From Nocardioides houyundeii (GTDB lineage: Bacteria > Actinomycetota > Actinomycetes > Propionibacteriales > Nocardioidaceae), in the NCBI RefSeq assembly GCF_002865585.1, contig NZ_CP025581.1:2914001-2978000 (forward strand): 64,000 nucleotides of DNA, given 5' to 3'. Positions 36,093-48,693 of this stretch are shown here, one piece after another. The notes beneath the pieces are model-generated. The model did no database searches, was not told the DNA's origin, and worked only from the letters and a program-made list of their open reading frames with translations. Every line of letters begins with the position of its first letter. The first letter of the stretch is position 1. Both the position numbers and the translations under genes were made by a program.

Positions 36093-36938
36093 TCAGGCCT
36101 CCTGTCCGGTGGTGGGAGCGGCCTCGACCGGAGCGGCAGCCGGCGCCTCGGCGGCAGCCGGAGCTGCGGCCTCGGTCGACGGCGCGTCGCTGCGGGCGTT
36201 GCCACGGGTGCCACGGCTGGGACGCTCGGCGCCGCGGCTGGGACGGCCACCTGCACCGCCGCGACCGGGAGCGCCGGCGCGGGCAGCCTGCTGGGCCTGA
36301 CGCTCGGCACGGGTGCCGGCGACCTCGCCCTTGTAGATCCAGACCTTCACGCCGATGCGGCCGAACGTCGTCTTAGCCTCGTAGAAGCCGTAGTCGATGT
36401 CGGCACGCAGGGTGTGCAGCGGCACGCGACCCTCGCGGTAGAACTCGGTACGCGACATCTCGGCGCCGTTGAGCCGACCCGAGCACTGGATCCGGATGCC
36501 CTTGGCACCGGAGCGCATCGAGGTCTGCATGGCCTTCTTCATGGCGCGGCGGAACTGCACGCGGCCGGAGAGCTGCTCGGCGACGCCCTGGGCGACCAGC
36601 TGCGCGTCGACCTCGGGGCTCTTGACCTCGAGGATGTTCAGCTGCACCTGCTTGCCGGTCAGCTTCTCGAGCTCGCCGCGGATGCGGTCGGCCTCGGCTC
36701 CACGACGGCCGATGACGATGCCCGGACGCGCGGTGTGGATGTCCACCCGCACGCGGTCCCGGGTGCGCTCGATCTCGACCTTGGAGATGCCGGCCCGCTC
36801 CATGCCCTTGGAGAGCAGCTTGCGGATCGCGACGTCCTCGCCGACGTACGCCTTGTAGAGCTTGTCGGCGTACCAGCGCGACTTGTGGTCCGTGGAGATT
36901 CCGAGGCGGAAGCCATTCGGGTTGATCTTCTGGCCCAT
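36093..36938 (-). CDS. rpsC: 30S ribosomal protein S3 with long C-terminal extension
   Basis: mRNA-entry-site protein; 281 residues against about 233 in E. coli. Start [20 protein letters not shown]. The KH domain includes '[20 protein letters not shown]', and '[20 protein letters not shown]' ends the conserved core near residue 215. The last 60 or so residues are a Gly/Arg then Ala/Pro-rich tail, common in actinobacteria and probably disordered. The start overlaps the rplV stop by one base. Confidence 0.98.
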   Translation of the reverse strand: MGQKINPNGFRLGISTDHKSRWYADKLYKAYVGEDVAIRKLLSKGMERAGISKVEIERTRDRVRVDIHTARPGIVIGRRGAEADRIRGELEKLTGKQVQLNILEVKSPEVDAQLVAQGVAEQLSGRVQFRRAMKKAMQTSMRSGAKGIRIQCSGRLNGAEMSRTEFYREGRVPLHTLRADIDYGFYEAKTTFGRIGVKVWIYKGEVAGTRAERQAQQAARAGAPGRGGAGGRPSRGAERPSRGTRGNARSDAPSTEAAAPAAAEAPAAAPVEAAPTTGQEA

Positions 36939-37360
36939 CAGGCCTTCCGTCCCTTCTTCTCGACGACACCAACCGGCTGGACGGCCAGGGTGATGTGGCT
37001 GGTGCGCTTGTTGATGCGGGTCGCACGACCCTGCGCACGCGGACGCCAACGCTTCATGGTGGGACCCTCGTCGACCGTGGCGACGGAGACGACCAGGTCG
37101 CCCTTCGCAAGGCCTTCGACGCTCTCGGCGTTGGCGATGGCGCTCTCAAGCACCTTGTAGACGGTCTCGGAGGCGGCCTGCGGCGCGAACTGCAGCAGCG
37201 CGAGGGCCTCGTCGACGGGAAGGCCGCGGACCATGTCGACGACACGGCGAGCCTTCATCGGGGTGATTCGCACGTAACGCGCACTCGCGAAGGCACCCGG
37301 CTGGTCGCCGAGCAGGGACACGCGGCGGGCGCTCGTGCGCTGACGCTCACTGACACTCAT
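36938..37360 (-). CDS. rplV: 50S ribosomal protein L22
   Basis: Tunnel-lining protein whose loop reaches the exit-tunnel constriction; 140 residues. '[20 protein letters not shown]' opens the core, and the hairpin-loop region is '[20 protein letters not shown]'. The first 20 residues are an additional N-terminal extension. The start overlaps the rpsS stop (ATGA). Confidence 0.98.
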   Translation of the reverse strand: MSVSERQRTSARRVSLLGDQPGAFASARYVRITPMKARRVVDMVRGLPVDEALALLQFAPQAASETVYKVLESAIANAESVEGLAKGDLVVSVATVDEGPTMKRWRPRAQGRATRINKRTSHITLAVQPVGVVEKKGRKA

Positions 37361-37638
37361 CGACGACGACCCTTCCGGTCTTCCTTGACGTGCCCGCGGT
37401 AGGTGCGGGTCGGGGCGAACTCACCGAGCTTGTGACCGACCATGGAGTCGGTGACGAACACGGGGACGTGCTTGCGACCGTCGTGCACGGCGATCGTGTG
37501 ACCGATCATGGCCGGCACGATCATCGACCGGCGCGACCAGGTCTTGATGACGTTGTGGGAACCCTTGTCGTTCTCCGCGTCCACCTTCTTCATCAGGTGG
37601 CCGTCCACGAAGGGACCCTTCTTCAGGCTACGAGGCAT
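37357..37638 (-). CDS. rpsS: 30S ribosomal protein S19
   Basis: Head protein that pairs with S13; 93 residues, standard length. '[20 protein letters not shown]' and '[20 protein letters not shown]' are near-invariant, and '[20 protein letters not shown]' carries the S19 signature. Five bases separate it from rplB. Confidence 0.98.
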   Translation of the reverse strand: MPRSLKKGPFVDGHLMKKVDAENDKGSHNVIKTWSRRSMIVPAMIGHTIAVHDGRKHVPVFVTDSMVGHKLGEFAPTRTYRGHVKEDRKGRRR

Positions 37639-37643
37639 CTCAG

Positions 37644-38480
37644 TTACTTCCTACCCTTGCCGGACTTGCGGCGACGGATGATCTGGGAGTCGCTGGCCTT
37701 GCGCTTGCGCGTACGGCCCTCGGGCTTGCCCCAGGGGGACACCGGGTGACGACCACCCGAGGTCTTGCCCTCGCCACCACCGTGGGGGTGGTCGACCGGG
37801 TTCATGACCACACCACGGACAGTCGGGCGCTTGCCCTTCCAGCGCATGCGGCCGGCCTTGCCCCAGTTGATGTTGGACTGCTCGGCGTTGCCGACCTCAC
37901 CGATGGTGGCGCGGCAGCGCACGTCGACGAAGCGCATCTCGCCGGACGGCAGGCGCAGCGTGGCGCGCGAGCCCTCCTTGGCGACGAGCTGGGCGGAGTT
38001 GCCGGCCGAGCGGGCGATCTTCGCACCGCCACCGGGACGCAGCTCCACGCAGTGGATCGTCGTACCGACGGGGATGTTGCGCAGCGGCAGGTTGTTGCCC
38101 GGCTTGATGTCGGCGCCTGCGCCGCTCTCCACCGCCGTGCCCTGACCGAGGTCCTTGGGCGCGATGATGTAGCGCTTCTCGCCGTCTGCGTAGTGCAGCA
38201 GTGCGATGCGGGCGGTGCGGTTGGGGTCGTACTCGATGTGAGCGACCTTGGCCGGCACGCCGTCCTTGTCGTAGCGACGGAAGTCGATGATCCGGTAGGC
38301 CCGCTTGTGGCCGCCACCCTGGTGACGCGTGGTGATGCGTCCCTGGTTGTTGCGGCCGCCCTTCTTGGGCAGCGGACGGGTCAGCGACTTCTCGGGCGTG
38401 GTCCGGGTGATCTCGACGAAGTCGGCCACCGAGGAGCCACGACGGCCCGGGGTGGTCGGCTTGTACTTGCGGATAGCCAT
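37644..38480 (-). CDS. rplB: 50S ribosomal protein L2
   Basis: Core large-subunit protein needed for subunit association and peptidyl transferase activity; 278 residues. '[20 protein letters not shown]' marks the N-terminal RNA-binding domain. '[20 protein letters not shown]' contains the functionally important histidine. '[20 protein letters not shown]' is the usual C-terminus. It lies 32 bases after rplW. Confidence 0.99.
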   Translation of the reverse strand: MAIRKYKPTTPGRRGSSVADFVEITRTTPEKSLTRPLPKKGGRNNQGRITTRHQGGGHKRAYRIIDFRRYDKDGVPAKVAHIEYDPNRTARIALLHYADGEKRYIIAPKDLGQGTAVESGAGADIKPGNNLPLRNIPVGTTIHCVELRPGGGAKIARSAGNSAQLVAKEGSRATLRLPSGEMRFVDVRCRATIGEVGNAEQSNINWGKAGRMRWKGKRPTVRGVVMNPVDHPHGGGEGKTSGGRHPVSPWGKPEGRTRKRKASDSQIIRRRKSGKGRK

Positions 38481-38512
38481 TGTCTTAGTCCTTCTTCGCC
38501 TTCAGTTCCCGG

Positions 38513-38818
38513 TCAGCCGACCGGGCCACCGAAGATGTCGATGCGGTGGCCCTCAGCGAGGCTGACGATGGCGCGCTTGGTGTCCTTGCGCTTGCCCAGA
38601 CCATTGCGGGTACGACGGGTCTTGCCCACCCGGTTGATCGTGTTGACCGAGGTCACCTTGACGTTGAACACCTTCTCGACCGCGATCTTGATCTCGGTCT
38701 TGTTCGCGTCCGGGTGGACGAGGAACGTGTACTTGTTGGCGTCGAGGAGGCCGTAGCTCTTCTCGGAGACGACCGGCGCGAGCAGGATGTCCCGGTGGTC
38801 CTTGTGCAGGGTGCTCAC
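38513..38818 (-). CDS. rplW: 50S ribosomal protein L23
   Basis: Exit-tunnel docking site for trigger factor and SRP; 101 residues. '[20 protein letters not shown]' and '[20 protein letters not shown]' are characteristic, followed by '[20 protein letters not shown]'. The start overlaps the rplD stop (ATGA). Confidence 0.98.
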   Translation of the reverse strand: MSTLHKDHRDILLAPVVSEKSYGLLDANKYTFLVHPDANKTEIKIAVEKVFNVKVTSVNTINRVGKTRRTRNGLGKRKDTKRAIVSLAEGHRIDIFGGPVG

Positions 38819-39450
38819 TTCTGGTCCTCCTCGGCCTGCTGCGACTTGCCCGCGGGAGCGGCGGCGACGAACGCGTCGTACGCACCCTTGGTGAAGACCA
38901 CGTCGTCCGAGGCCAGCACGTCATAGGTGTTGAGCTGGTCGACGGCCACGATGTGCACCTGGGGCGCGTTGCGGAGCGACAGCCAGGTGATGGTGTCGCT
39001 GCGCTCGAGCACCAGGAGGTACCGGGCACGGTCGGTCAGGGCGTTCAGCGCCGTCAGCGCCACCTTGGTCGACGGCTTGTCACCGGTGACCAGGGAGTCG
39101 ACGACGTGGATGCGGTCGTTGCGCGCCCGGTCCGAGAGGGCACCGCGCAGGGCGGCAGCCTTCATCTTCTTGGGGGTGCGCTGGTCGTACGAACGCGGCT
39201 GCGGGCCGTGGACGACGCCACCGCCGGCGAACTGCGGCGCCCGGGTCGAGCCCTGGCGGGCGCGGCCGGTGCCCTTCTGCTTGTAGGGCTTGCGGCCACC
39301 ACCGCGGACGTCGGCCCGCGTCTTGGTGGCGTGCGTGCCCTGACGAGCAGCAGCCTGCTGCGCCACGACGACCTGGTGGATCAGGGGGATGTTGACCTCG
39401 ACGCCGAAGATCTCGGCGGGGAAGTCGACCTTGACGGTCTTGGCAGCCAT
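38815..39450 (-). CDS. rplD: 50S ribosomal protein L4
   Basis: Tunnel-constriction protein; in E. coli also the S10-operon regulator. 211 residues from [20 protein letters not shown]. The tunnel loop is '[20 protein letters not shown]' followed by '[20 protein letters not shown]'. '[10 protein letters not shown]'-type residues here read '[20 protein letters not shown]'. The short tail '[13 protein letters not shown]' is charged. Four bases separate its start from the rplC stop. Confidence 0.98.
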   Translation of the reverse strand: MAAKTVKVDFPAEIFGVEVNIPLIHQVVVAQQAAARQGTHATKTRADVRGGGRKPYKQKGTGRARQGSTRAPQFAGGGVVHGPQPRSYDQRTPKKMKAAALRGALSDRARNDRIHVVDSLVTGDKPSTKVALTALNALTDRARYLLVLERSDTITWLSLRNAPQVHIVAVDQLNTYDVLASDDVVFTKGAYDAFVAAAPAGKSQQAEEDQK

Positions 39451-39454
39451 TGGG

Positions 39455-40114
39455 TCAGGCCTCCTGGGTCTTCTTGGCAGCGGAACGCAGCACCACGAGA
39501 CCGCCGCGGGGGCCGGGGACGGCACCCTTGAGCAGGATCAGGCCCTTCTCGGCGTCGACGGCGTGCACGGTGACGTTCTGGGTGGTGACGGTGTCGTTAC
39601 CCATCCGGCCGGCCATGCGGGTGCCCTTGAAGACGCGACCCGGAGTGGCGCAGGCGCCGATCGAGCCGGGCTTGCGGTGGTTGCGGTGAGCACCGTGCGA
39701 GGCGGACACGCCGTGGAAGCCGTGACGCTTCATGACACCGGCGAAGCCCTTGCCCTTGCTGGTGCCGGTGACGTCGATCTCGTCGCCGGCGGCGAACAGC
39801 TCGGGGCTGAGCTCCTGGCCCAGGGCGTACGACGCCGCGTCAGCGGTGCGGATCTCGACCAGGTGGCGACGGGGAGTCACACCGGCCTTGGTGAAGTGAC
39901 CGGCCTCGGGCTTGTTGACCTTGCGGGCCTCGATCTCGCCGTACCCGACCTGGATGGCGTTGTAGCCGTCGGTCTCGGGCTGACGGATCTGGGTCACCAC
40001 GTTGGTCGCAGCACCGATCACGGTCACGGGGACGACCTTGTTTTTCTCGTCCCACATCTGGGTCATGCCGAGCTTGGTGCCCAGCAGGCCCTTCACGTTT
40101 CGTTCGAAAGTCAT
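39455..40114 (-). CDS. rplC: 50S ribosomal protein L3
   Basis: Assembly-initiating protein reaching the peptidyl transferase centre; 219 residues. '[20 protein letters not shown]' is the N-terminal signature, and the central extension reads '[20 protein letters not shown]' and '[20 protein letters not shown]'. The C-terminus '[16 protein letters not shown]' is standard. Confidence 0.98.
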   Translation of the reverse strand: MTFERNVKGLLGTKLGMTQMWDEKNKVVPVTVIGAATNVVTQIRQPETDGYNAIQVGYGEIEARKVNKPEAGHFTKAGVTPRRHLVEIRTADAASYALGQELSPELFAAGDEIDVTGTSKGKGFAGVMKRHGFHGVSASHGAHRNHRKPGSIGACATPGRVFKGTRMAGRMGNDTVTTQNVTVHAVDAEKGLILLKGAVPGPRGGLVVLRSAAKKTQEA

Positions 40115-40125
40115 CGTCTCAGACC

Positions 40126-40434
40126 TCAGAGCTTGATCTCGATGTCGACACCCGCGGGCAGATCGAGGCGCATGAGCGAGTCGACAGTCTTCGGGGTGGG
40201 GTCGATGATGTCGATGAGGCGCTTGTGCGTGCGCATCTCAAAGTGCTCGCGCGAGTCCTTGTACTTGTGGGGCGAGCGAATGACGCAGTACACGTTCTTC
40301 TCGGTCGGCAGCGGCACAGGGCCGGCGACCTTGGCACCCGTACGGGTGACGGTGTCCACGATCTTGCGCGCCGAGGTGTCGATCACCTCGTGGTCATAGG
40401 CCTTGAGCCTGATGCGGATCTTCTGTCCCGCCAT
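40126..40434 (-). CDS. rpsJ: 30S ribosomal protein S10
   Basis: Head protein and, with NusB, part of antitermination complexes; 102 residues. '[20 protein letters not shown]' is the standard start, and '[20 protein letters not shown]'-type residues read here '[20 protein letters not shown]'. It is the first gene of the S10-spc operon and is preceded by a 396-base leader. Confidence 0.98.
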   Translation of the reverse strand: MAGQKIRIRLKAYDHEVIDTSARKIVDTVTRTGAKVAGPVPLPTEKNVYCVIRSPHKYKDSREHFEMRTHKRLIDIIDPTPKTVDSLMRLDLPAGVDIEIKL

Positions 40435-40615
40435 AGGTCTCTCTCGTCCTTCTCTCGCACCCTGGTGGGGGTGCCGCGTCCTGTTCTGTTCCCGACTCGT
40501 CCTCGGGTGAGGCCGTGCCGCCTGTCTCTCTCCACTCACCGCCGACCCCCGAGGTCGGGCGTGTCGCGAGTTTTCCGCGATACATGACCTGGATCCTGCT
40601 GTGTTCCTGAGTGGT

Positions 40616-40634
40616 GCCCGACGTTTCGTCGGGC
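40616..40634 (-). other. Perfect 8-bp hairpin in the S10 leader
   Basis: GCCCGACG, loop of three bases, CGTCGGGC, about 180 bases upstream of the rpsJ start. It would form in the nascent leader RNA. There is no following U-run, so it is more likely an antitermination, attenuation or processing structure than a full terminator. Confidence 0.45.
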
Positions 40635-40651
40635 CGGAATCGGGTCTCGGC

Positions 40652-40666
40652 CTGATGACTCATCAG
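40652..40666. promoter_or_regulatory. Near-perfect DNA palindrome CTGATGA-C-TCATCAG
   Basis: 15-base dyad with a single central base, typical in size for a dimeric DNA-binding protein. It sits in the S10 leader between the candidate promoters and rpsJ. No adjacent regulator gene is available to assign it to. Confidence 0.35.
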
Positions 40667-40830
40667 TGACGCACACACATGCTTGGACCACGGAGTCAGG
40701 GCGCTCGACGGCGTGAGCCATCGGGAGACGCGATTCAGTAGTCAAGATGTGGCGCGCCCCGGCGACCCGCCGGAGCAACCTGAGTATCTTGGCAGAATTC
40801 CGGAGCAGTTCCAAATCGCCCGGCGTGGGG

Positions 40831-41568
40831 TCACCGCCGGTAGCACAGGTCCGTGATGTGGCGGCCCTTCTCCAGCCCCTTGCGCTCGAAGCGGGTCACC
40901 GGTCGGTCTGCCATCCGTTCCACGACGCCTCCGGTGAGCTCCGGCACGGCGTCCAGCACCTCGACCATCTGCTCGGCGTAGTCGGCCCAGTCCGTGGCCA
41001 GACGCCACACTCCCCCGGGTGCCAGGCGCGAGGCGGCCATGGTGGCGAAGGCCGGATCGATCAGCCGGCGCTTGTTGTGCTTCTTCTTGTGCCAGGGGTC
41101 GGGGAAGAAGGTCCACAGCTCGGCCACGCTCGCGGGACCCAGCACGTGCTCGAGGAACCAGGCCGCGTCCAGGGTGCAGAACCGCACGTTGGTGGCACCT
41201 GCCTCCGCCACCCGCAGCAGCGCGTCGGCCACTCCGGGCCGCCAGACCTCCAGGGCGAGCACGTCGTGGTCGGGGCGACCCGCGGCCAGCACGGCCGTGG
41301 CCTCCCCCACCCCGGAACCGATCTCCACGATCAGCGGAGCGCGACGGCCGAACCAGCTCTCCAGGTCGAAGCCGGGACGGTCCACCGCCTCCTCCGGGAT
41401 CACCCAGTCGGCCTGGTGCGCCGCCCACCCCTCCGCCTGGCGCGGGGTGAACCGGCTTCCTCGCCGCGAGTAGGACAACACCTCCCGCATCCGCCGACCG
41501 TCCTCGGTCAGCTTGTGGTGCGGGCGCGCGGGGCGCACGGGGTGGGAGGAGGGGCCGGAGTCGTTCAC
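40831..41568 (-). CDS. trmB: tRNA (guanine-N7)-methyltransferase
   Basis: Makes m7G46 in tRNA variable loops; 245 residues. SAM-binding motif 'LIVEIGSGVGEATAVLAAGR', followed by 'VLALEVWRPGVADALLRVAE' and the TrmB signature 'LWTFFPDPWHKKKHNKRRLI'. 'RFERKGLEKGRHITDLCYRR' is the usual C-terminus. The GTG start (VNDSGPSSHPVRP) was chosen as the first good start after the ilvA end; a later ATG (MREVLSYSRRGS) is possible. Its place between tuf and rpsJ is unusual. Confidence 0.95.
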   Translation of the reverse strand: MNDSGPSSHPVRPARPHHKLTEDGRRMREVLSYSRRGSRFTPRQAEGWAAHQADWVIPEEAVDRPGFDLESWFGRRAPLIVEIGSGVGEATAVLAAGRPDHDVLALEVWRPGVADALLRVAEAGATNVRFCTLDAAWFLEHVLGPASVAELWTFFPDPWHKKKHNKRRLIDPAFATMAASRLAPGGVWRLATDWADYAEQMVEVLDAVPELTGGVVERMADRPVTRFERKGLEKGRHITDLCYRR

Positions 41569-41618
41569 GCCACCATTGTCTCGAACCCCCGCGCCGACGG
41601 GCCGGGTGCCCCCGTCCC

Positions 41619-42873
41619 TCACATCAGGAAGGTGAAGAGCGGCGATCCGGGCGAGACCTGCTCGATGGTGAGCGGGCTGCGCTCCATCCGGGCCAACAGG
41701 GCAGCCAGGTCCTCGGACCGCTCGAGCTCGATGCCCACGAGCGCGGGCCCGGTCTCGCGGTTGTTCTTCTTGACGTACTCGAAGACGACGATGTCGTCGT
41801 CCGCCCCGAGCACGTCGGCCAGGAAGTGGCGCAGCGCGCCGGGCTCCTGGGGGAACGAGACGAGGAAGTAGTGGCGCAGTCCCAGGTGGATCAACGAGCG
41901 CTCGAGGATCTCCCCGTAACGGCTGACGTCGTTGTTGCCCCCCGACACCACGCACACCACTGCCTGGTCGGCCGGCACCTGTCCGGACAGCTGCCTGGCT
42001 GCCGCGCTGGCCAGCGCTCCCGCAGGCTCCGCGATGATGCCCTCCACCTGGTAGAGCTCCAGCATCTCCGTGCTCACCGCGCCCGCGTCGACCGTGACCA
42101 CCTCGTCCACGAGGTCGCGCACCAGTGGGAAGGTGAGCTCCCCGACGGTGCCTACTGCGGCGCCGTCCACGAAGGTGTCGACCCGGTCCAGGGCCACCGG
42201 ACGCCCTGCCGACAACGCGGCCGTCATGCTGGCCGCACCGCTCGGCTCCACCCCGATGATCCTCACCTCGGGCCGGCGCTCGCGCAGCCACAGGGCCATG
42301 CCCGCCACCAGTCCTCCCCCGCCGACCGGCGCTAGCACGGTGTGCAGCGGGCCCTGCAGCTGGTCGGCGATCTCCGCCGCCACGGTGCCCTGGCCCAGGA
42401 TGGTCCGCAGGTCGTCGAACGGATGCACGAACACCGCCCCGGTACGGTCGGCGTCCTCACGCGCCGCGACCCCCGCGGCGTCGTAGGTGCTTCCTGCCAC
42501 CACCAGCTCGACCCGCCCCTCCCCAGGGCCACGATGCGCTGACGCTTCTGCCGGGGGTGCTGCCGGGGACGTAGACCCTGCCCTCGATGCCCAGCCGGGC
42601 GCAGCTCCAGGCGACGCCCTGGCCGTGGTTGCCGGCACTGGCGCAGACCACTCCCCTGCTCCGGTCCTGCTCCGTGAGCCCACTGATCAGGTGGTAGGCG
42701 CCGCGGACCTTGTAGGACCGGGTGATCTGCCGGTTCTCGCGCTTGAGGTGGACCGGCGCCCCCACGGTCGCGGAGAGCCGCGGGCTCAGCTCCAGCTCGG
42801 TACGGCGGACCACGGGTGCCAGTCGTACCGCCGCAGCCTCGACCTCTGCCGCACCCGGCTCACCTCGTGTCAC
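41619..42873 (-). pseudogene. ilvA: Threonine ammonia-lyase (threonine dehydratase), doubly frameshifted
   Basis: PLP enzyme deaminating threonine to 2-oxobutyrate. The PLP lysine is Lys55 in 'RQITRSYKVRGAYHLISGL', with 'VVCASAGNHGQGVAWSCARL' as the substrate site. 'TVLAPVGGGGLVAGMALWLR' is the phosphate-binding loop, and the C-terminal ACT-like region begins 'HYFLVSFPQEPGALRHFLAD'. The expected 'TPRQKRQRIVALGEGRVEL' is split over three frames. One base is missing from the run at 42553-42557 and another from the run at 42521-42524. Adding both restores about 418 residues, the normal short-IlvA length. Two losses in homopolymers within 40 bases suggest sequencing error. Confidence 0.82.
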
Positions 42874-42902
42874 GCGCGCAGCCTACGCGAGCCGGGAACG
42901 CA

Positions 42903-42936
42903 GAACGGCCCCGGACCGTGAGGTCCGGGGCCGTTC
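42903..42936 (-). terminator. Strong hairpin terminator after tuf
   Basis: Perfect 15-bp stem GAACGGCCCCGGACC / GGTCCGGGGCCGTTC with a GTGA loop, starting 34 bases after the tuf stop and lying upstream of ilvA. It is the strongest hairpin in the window and probably ends the str operon. Confidence 0.82.
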
Positions 42937-42969
42937 CTAGTCGATCAACCGGTCAGTGACCGGCGGTGA

Positions 42970-44163
<1,194 letters not shown>

Positions 44164-44231
44164 TGTGGGCTCCTCCTGTTGATTGTTTCATTGACTCGTG
44201 GGGTTTTGGTGCAGCCGAGGATCCGGGCGAA

Positions 44232-46349
<2,118 letters not shown>

Positions 46350-46393
46350 TGAAAGTCACAGTTCCTAACGAGTGTTGAGGGTGCGGTGGGTGC

Positions 46394-46425
46394 CAGGCGT
46401 ACGCCGCGGAGGCGGCGTACGCCTG
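46394..46425 (-). other. Perfect 14-bp intercistronic hairpin between rpsG and fusA
   Basis: CAGGCGTACGCCGC-GGAG-GCGGCGTACGCCTG, starting five bases after the rpsG stop and ending 44 bases before fusA. A stem this strong inside the str operon is unexpected for a plain gap. Possible roles are attenuation of fusA-tuf relative to rpsL-rpsG, RNase processing, or an S7-type feedback site. No U-tract follows, so full termination is unlikely. Confidence 0.65.
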
Positions 46426-46430
46426 CGGGA

Positions 46431-46901
46431 TCACCAGCGGTAGTGGGCGAAGGCCTTGTTGGACTCCGCCATCTTGTGCGTGTCCTCGCGCTTCTTCACA
46501 GCGGCGCCGAGGCCGTTGCTCGCGTCGAGGATCTCGTTCATCAGGCGCTCGGCCATGGTCTTCTCACGACGGTCGGCGGCGTAGCCGACGAGCCAGCGCA
46601 GGGCCAGCGTCGTGCTGCGGTTGGCCTTGACCTCGATCGGGACCTGGTAGGTCGCCCCACCGACGCGGCGGGACTTGACCTCGATGGCCGGCTTCACGTT
46701 GTCGAGCGCACGCTTGAGCGTGAGCACGGGGTCGGTGCCGGTCTTCTCGCGGCAGCCCTCGAGCGCGGTGTAGACGATGCGCTGAGCAACCTGCTTCTTG
46801 CCGTCCTGGAGGACCTTGCTGACGAGCTGGGTGACGATCTGCGACCCGTAGACGGGGTCGACGTCAAGCGGACGCTTCGGTGCGGGACCCTTGCGCGGCA
46901 T
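46431..46901 (-). CDS. rpsG: 30S ribosomal protein S7
   Basis: Nucleates assembly of the 30S head and, in E. coli, represses the str operon; 156 residues, standard length. '[20 protein letters not shown]' and '[20 protein letters not shown]' are conserved, with '[20 protein letters not shown]' in the C-terminal half. One base separates its start from the rpsL stop. Confidence 0.99.
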   Translation of the reverse strand: MPRKGPAPKRPLDVDPVYGSQIVTQLVSKVLQDGKKQVAQRIVYTALEGCREKTGTDPVLTLKRALDNVKPAIEVKSRRVGGATYQVPIEVKANRSTTLALRWLVGYAADRREKTMAERLMNEILDASNGLGAAVKKREDTHKMAESNKAFAHYRW

Positions 46902-46902
46902 A

Positions 46903-47277
46903 TCAGCTCTTCTCCTTCTTCGCGCCGTAGCGGCTGCGGGCCTGCTTACGGTTCTTCACGCCCTGGGTGTCGAGCGTGCCGCGGATGATCTTGTAACGGA
47001 CACCGGGAAGGTCCTTCACCCGGCCGCCGCGGACGAGCACGATGGAGTGCTCCTGGAGGTTGTGGCCCACGCCCGGGATGTAGGCCGTGACCTCGACGCC
47101 GCTCGACAGGCGCACACGGGCGACCTTGCGGAGGGCGGAGTTCGGCTTCTTCGGGGTGGTGGTGTAGACGCGGGTGCAGACACCGCGGCGCTGGGGCGAG
47201 CCCTTGAGCGCGGGGGTCTTGCTCTTGGACACCTTGTCCTGGCGGCCCTTGCGGACCAACTGCTGAATGGTGGGCAC
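46903..47277 (-). CDS. rpsL: 30S ribosomal protein S12
   Basis: Decoding-centre protein; 124 residues. The GTG start ([15 protein letters not shown]) is the actinobacterial standard; an in-frame start eight codons upstream is less likely. Lys43 and Lys88, the sites of streptomycin-resistance changes in mycobacteria, are both lysine here ('[14 protein letters not shown]', '[12 protein letters not shown]'), so a drug-sensitive form is expected. First gene of the str operon. Confidence 0.99.
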   Translation of the reverse strand: MPTIQQLVRKGRQDKVSKSKTPALKGSPQRRGVCTRVYTTTPKKPNSALRKVARVRLSSGVEVTAYIPGVGHNLQEHSIVLVRGGRVKDLPGVRYKIIRGTLDTQGVKNRKQARSRYGAKKEKS

Positions 47278-47426
47278 CGGGTGGTTCCCCTTCTTGTTCA
47301 CTCGTCACGGCCGACGCCTTGTCGGGCACGGGATGCTGCGGTTTGATCTGTGTGCCTGTCGATCAGCGCGAAAGGGACGATGTCCGGGCACGCGCATGAG
47401 CCTGGACGTACCAGACACGAGGATTG

Positions 47427-47456
47427 AGGCTACTCGCTCGCGTGGGCGAGGGTCAA
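47427..47456 (-). promoter_or_regulatory. Candidate str-operon promoter (TTGACC-N18-TAGCCT)
   Basis: On the minus strand TTGACC (47451-47456) is followed after 18 bases by TAGCCT (47427-47432). This is the best sigma70-type match found upstream of rpsL, giving a leader of about 140 bases. The promoter lies inside the end of the upstream MFS gene: its -10 starts with that gene's TAG stop codon. Confidence 0.6.
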
Positions 47457-48683
47457 AACGGGGCGAGCAGGCCTGGTCGCCACCAGGTAGGCGACGGCCG
47501 CGAGGGCGACCCCGGCCATCGTGATCCCGCCGCCGAGCAGCAGCGTCCAACGGGCCCCGAAGGCCTCGCCGATCCAGCCCAGCACCGGGGCTCCGACGGG
47601 AGTCCCGCCCATGAAGACCATCAGGTAGAGCGCCATCACGCGTCCGCGCATCCCGGACTCGGTGCTCATCTGCATGTAGGCGTTGGCGGCGGTGATCATG
47701 GTCAGCGAGGTCAGGCCCAGGACCGGTGCGAGCAGCGCGAACGTCAGATAGGTGGGCGCAAGTCCCGAGACCACCTCCACAGCACCGAAGACCAGGGCCG
47801 CGCCGACCACCAGCCGGTGCCTGACCCGTTCGCGTCGGGCCGCGAGCAGGGCGCCGGTCAGGGAGCCCACGGCGAGGAAGGTGCCGAGCATCCCGTACTC
47901 GGTGGGGCCCTTGCCGAAGACCTCGGTGGCCATCAGCGCCGAGGTGAGCTGGAAGTTGAGCCCGAACGTCCCGGCCACGAAGACGATCGCCAGGATCAGC
48001 ATCAGGTCGGGGCGGTTGCGCACGTAGCTGACGCCAGCCCTGATCGCGCCCGGGCCGCGCTCCATCGGCGCCGGGGTGTCCAGCTGGCTCACGTCCAGCC
48101 TGCGGAGCGTGGCGATGGGCGCCGCGTAGGAGACCGCGTTGAACAGGATCACCCACCCGGTGCCCGCGACGCCGCCACCGAAGGCGGCGATCAGCAGACC
48201 GGCCAGCCCGGGGCCGACCAGCCGGGCGGCGTTGAACGAGGCCGAGTTGAGCCCCACGGCGTTCGACAGGTCCTCCGGCTCGACCATCTCCGAGACGAAG
48301 GACTGGCGTGCGGGGGCGTCGAAGGCCGAGGAGATGCCCAGGACGAACGCGAGCACGTACACGTGCCAGATCTGGGCCGTGCCGGTGACCGCCAGCAGTC
48401 CCAGCACGAGCGCCGGGAGCGCCATGCCCAGGTTGGTCAGCTGCAGCAGGCGGTGCTTGGGCACCCGGTCGGCGACGAGGCCGGCGAACGGCGAGAGCAG
48501 CAGGATCGGCAGGAACTGCAGGCCGGTGGTGATGCCCAGCGCGGAGCCGGCGTTGGAGCTCAGCTGGAGGACGAGCCAGTCCTGCGCGACGCGCTGCATC
48601 CAGGTGCCGGTGTTGGAGACGACACCGCCGGCGGCGTACAGCCGGTAGTTGGCGTTGGCGAGGGAGCGGAAGGTGGGACTCAA
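47430..48683 (-). CDS. MFS transporter (MFS_3/EntS-like)
   Basis: Predicted drug or metabolite exporter; 417 residues with about twelve membrane helices. 'YRLYAAGGVVSNTGTWMQRV' and 'AQDWLVLQLSSNAGSALGIT' are typical of the MFS_3 group, and 'SAFDAPARQSFVSEMVEPED' is its conserved loop. 'MSTESGMRGRVMALYLMVFM' is the matching segment in the second half. It follows a MarR regulator by ten bases, suggesting inducible efflux. Substrate unknown. Confidence 0.9.
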   Translation of the reverse strand: MSPTFRSLANANYRLYAAGGVVSNTGTWMQRVAQDWLVLQLSSNAGSALGITTGLQFLPILLLSPFAGLVADRVPKHRLLQLTNLGMALPALVLGLLAVTGTAQIWHVYVLAFVLGISSAFDAPARQSFVSEMVEPEDLSNAVGLNSASFNAARLVGPGLAGLLIAAFGGGVAGTGWVILFNAVSYAAPIATLRRLDVSQLDTPAPMERGPGAIRAGVSYVRNRPDLMLILAIVFVAGTFGLNFQLTSALMATEVFGKGPTEYGMLGTFLAVGSLTGALLAARRERVRHRLVVGAALVFGAVEVVSGLAPTYLTFALLAPVLGLTSLTMITAANAYMQMSTESGMRGRVMALYLMVFMGGTPVGAPVLGWIGEAFGARWTLLLGGGITMAGVALAAVAYLVATRPARPVLTLAHASE

Positions 48684-48693
48684 GAGGTGGGGA

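Larger units (their letters stand above)
40435..40830 (-). promoter_or_regulatory. S10-operon leader and promoter region
   Basis: 396-base non-coding region between trmB and rpsJ, both on the minus strand. It contains a -10-like GATACT near 40783-40788 (no clear TTGNNN -35), a TTGACT at 40740-40745, a palindrome CTGATGA-C-TCATCAG (40652-40666) and a perfect 8-bp hairpin GCCCGACG-TTT-CGTCGGGC (40616-40634). Its length and structures suggest a regulated 5' leader. I could not recognise the L4-type leader of gammaproteobacteria. Confidence 0.45.
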
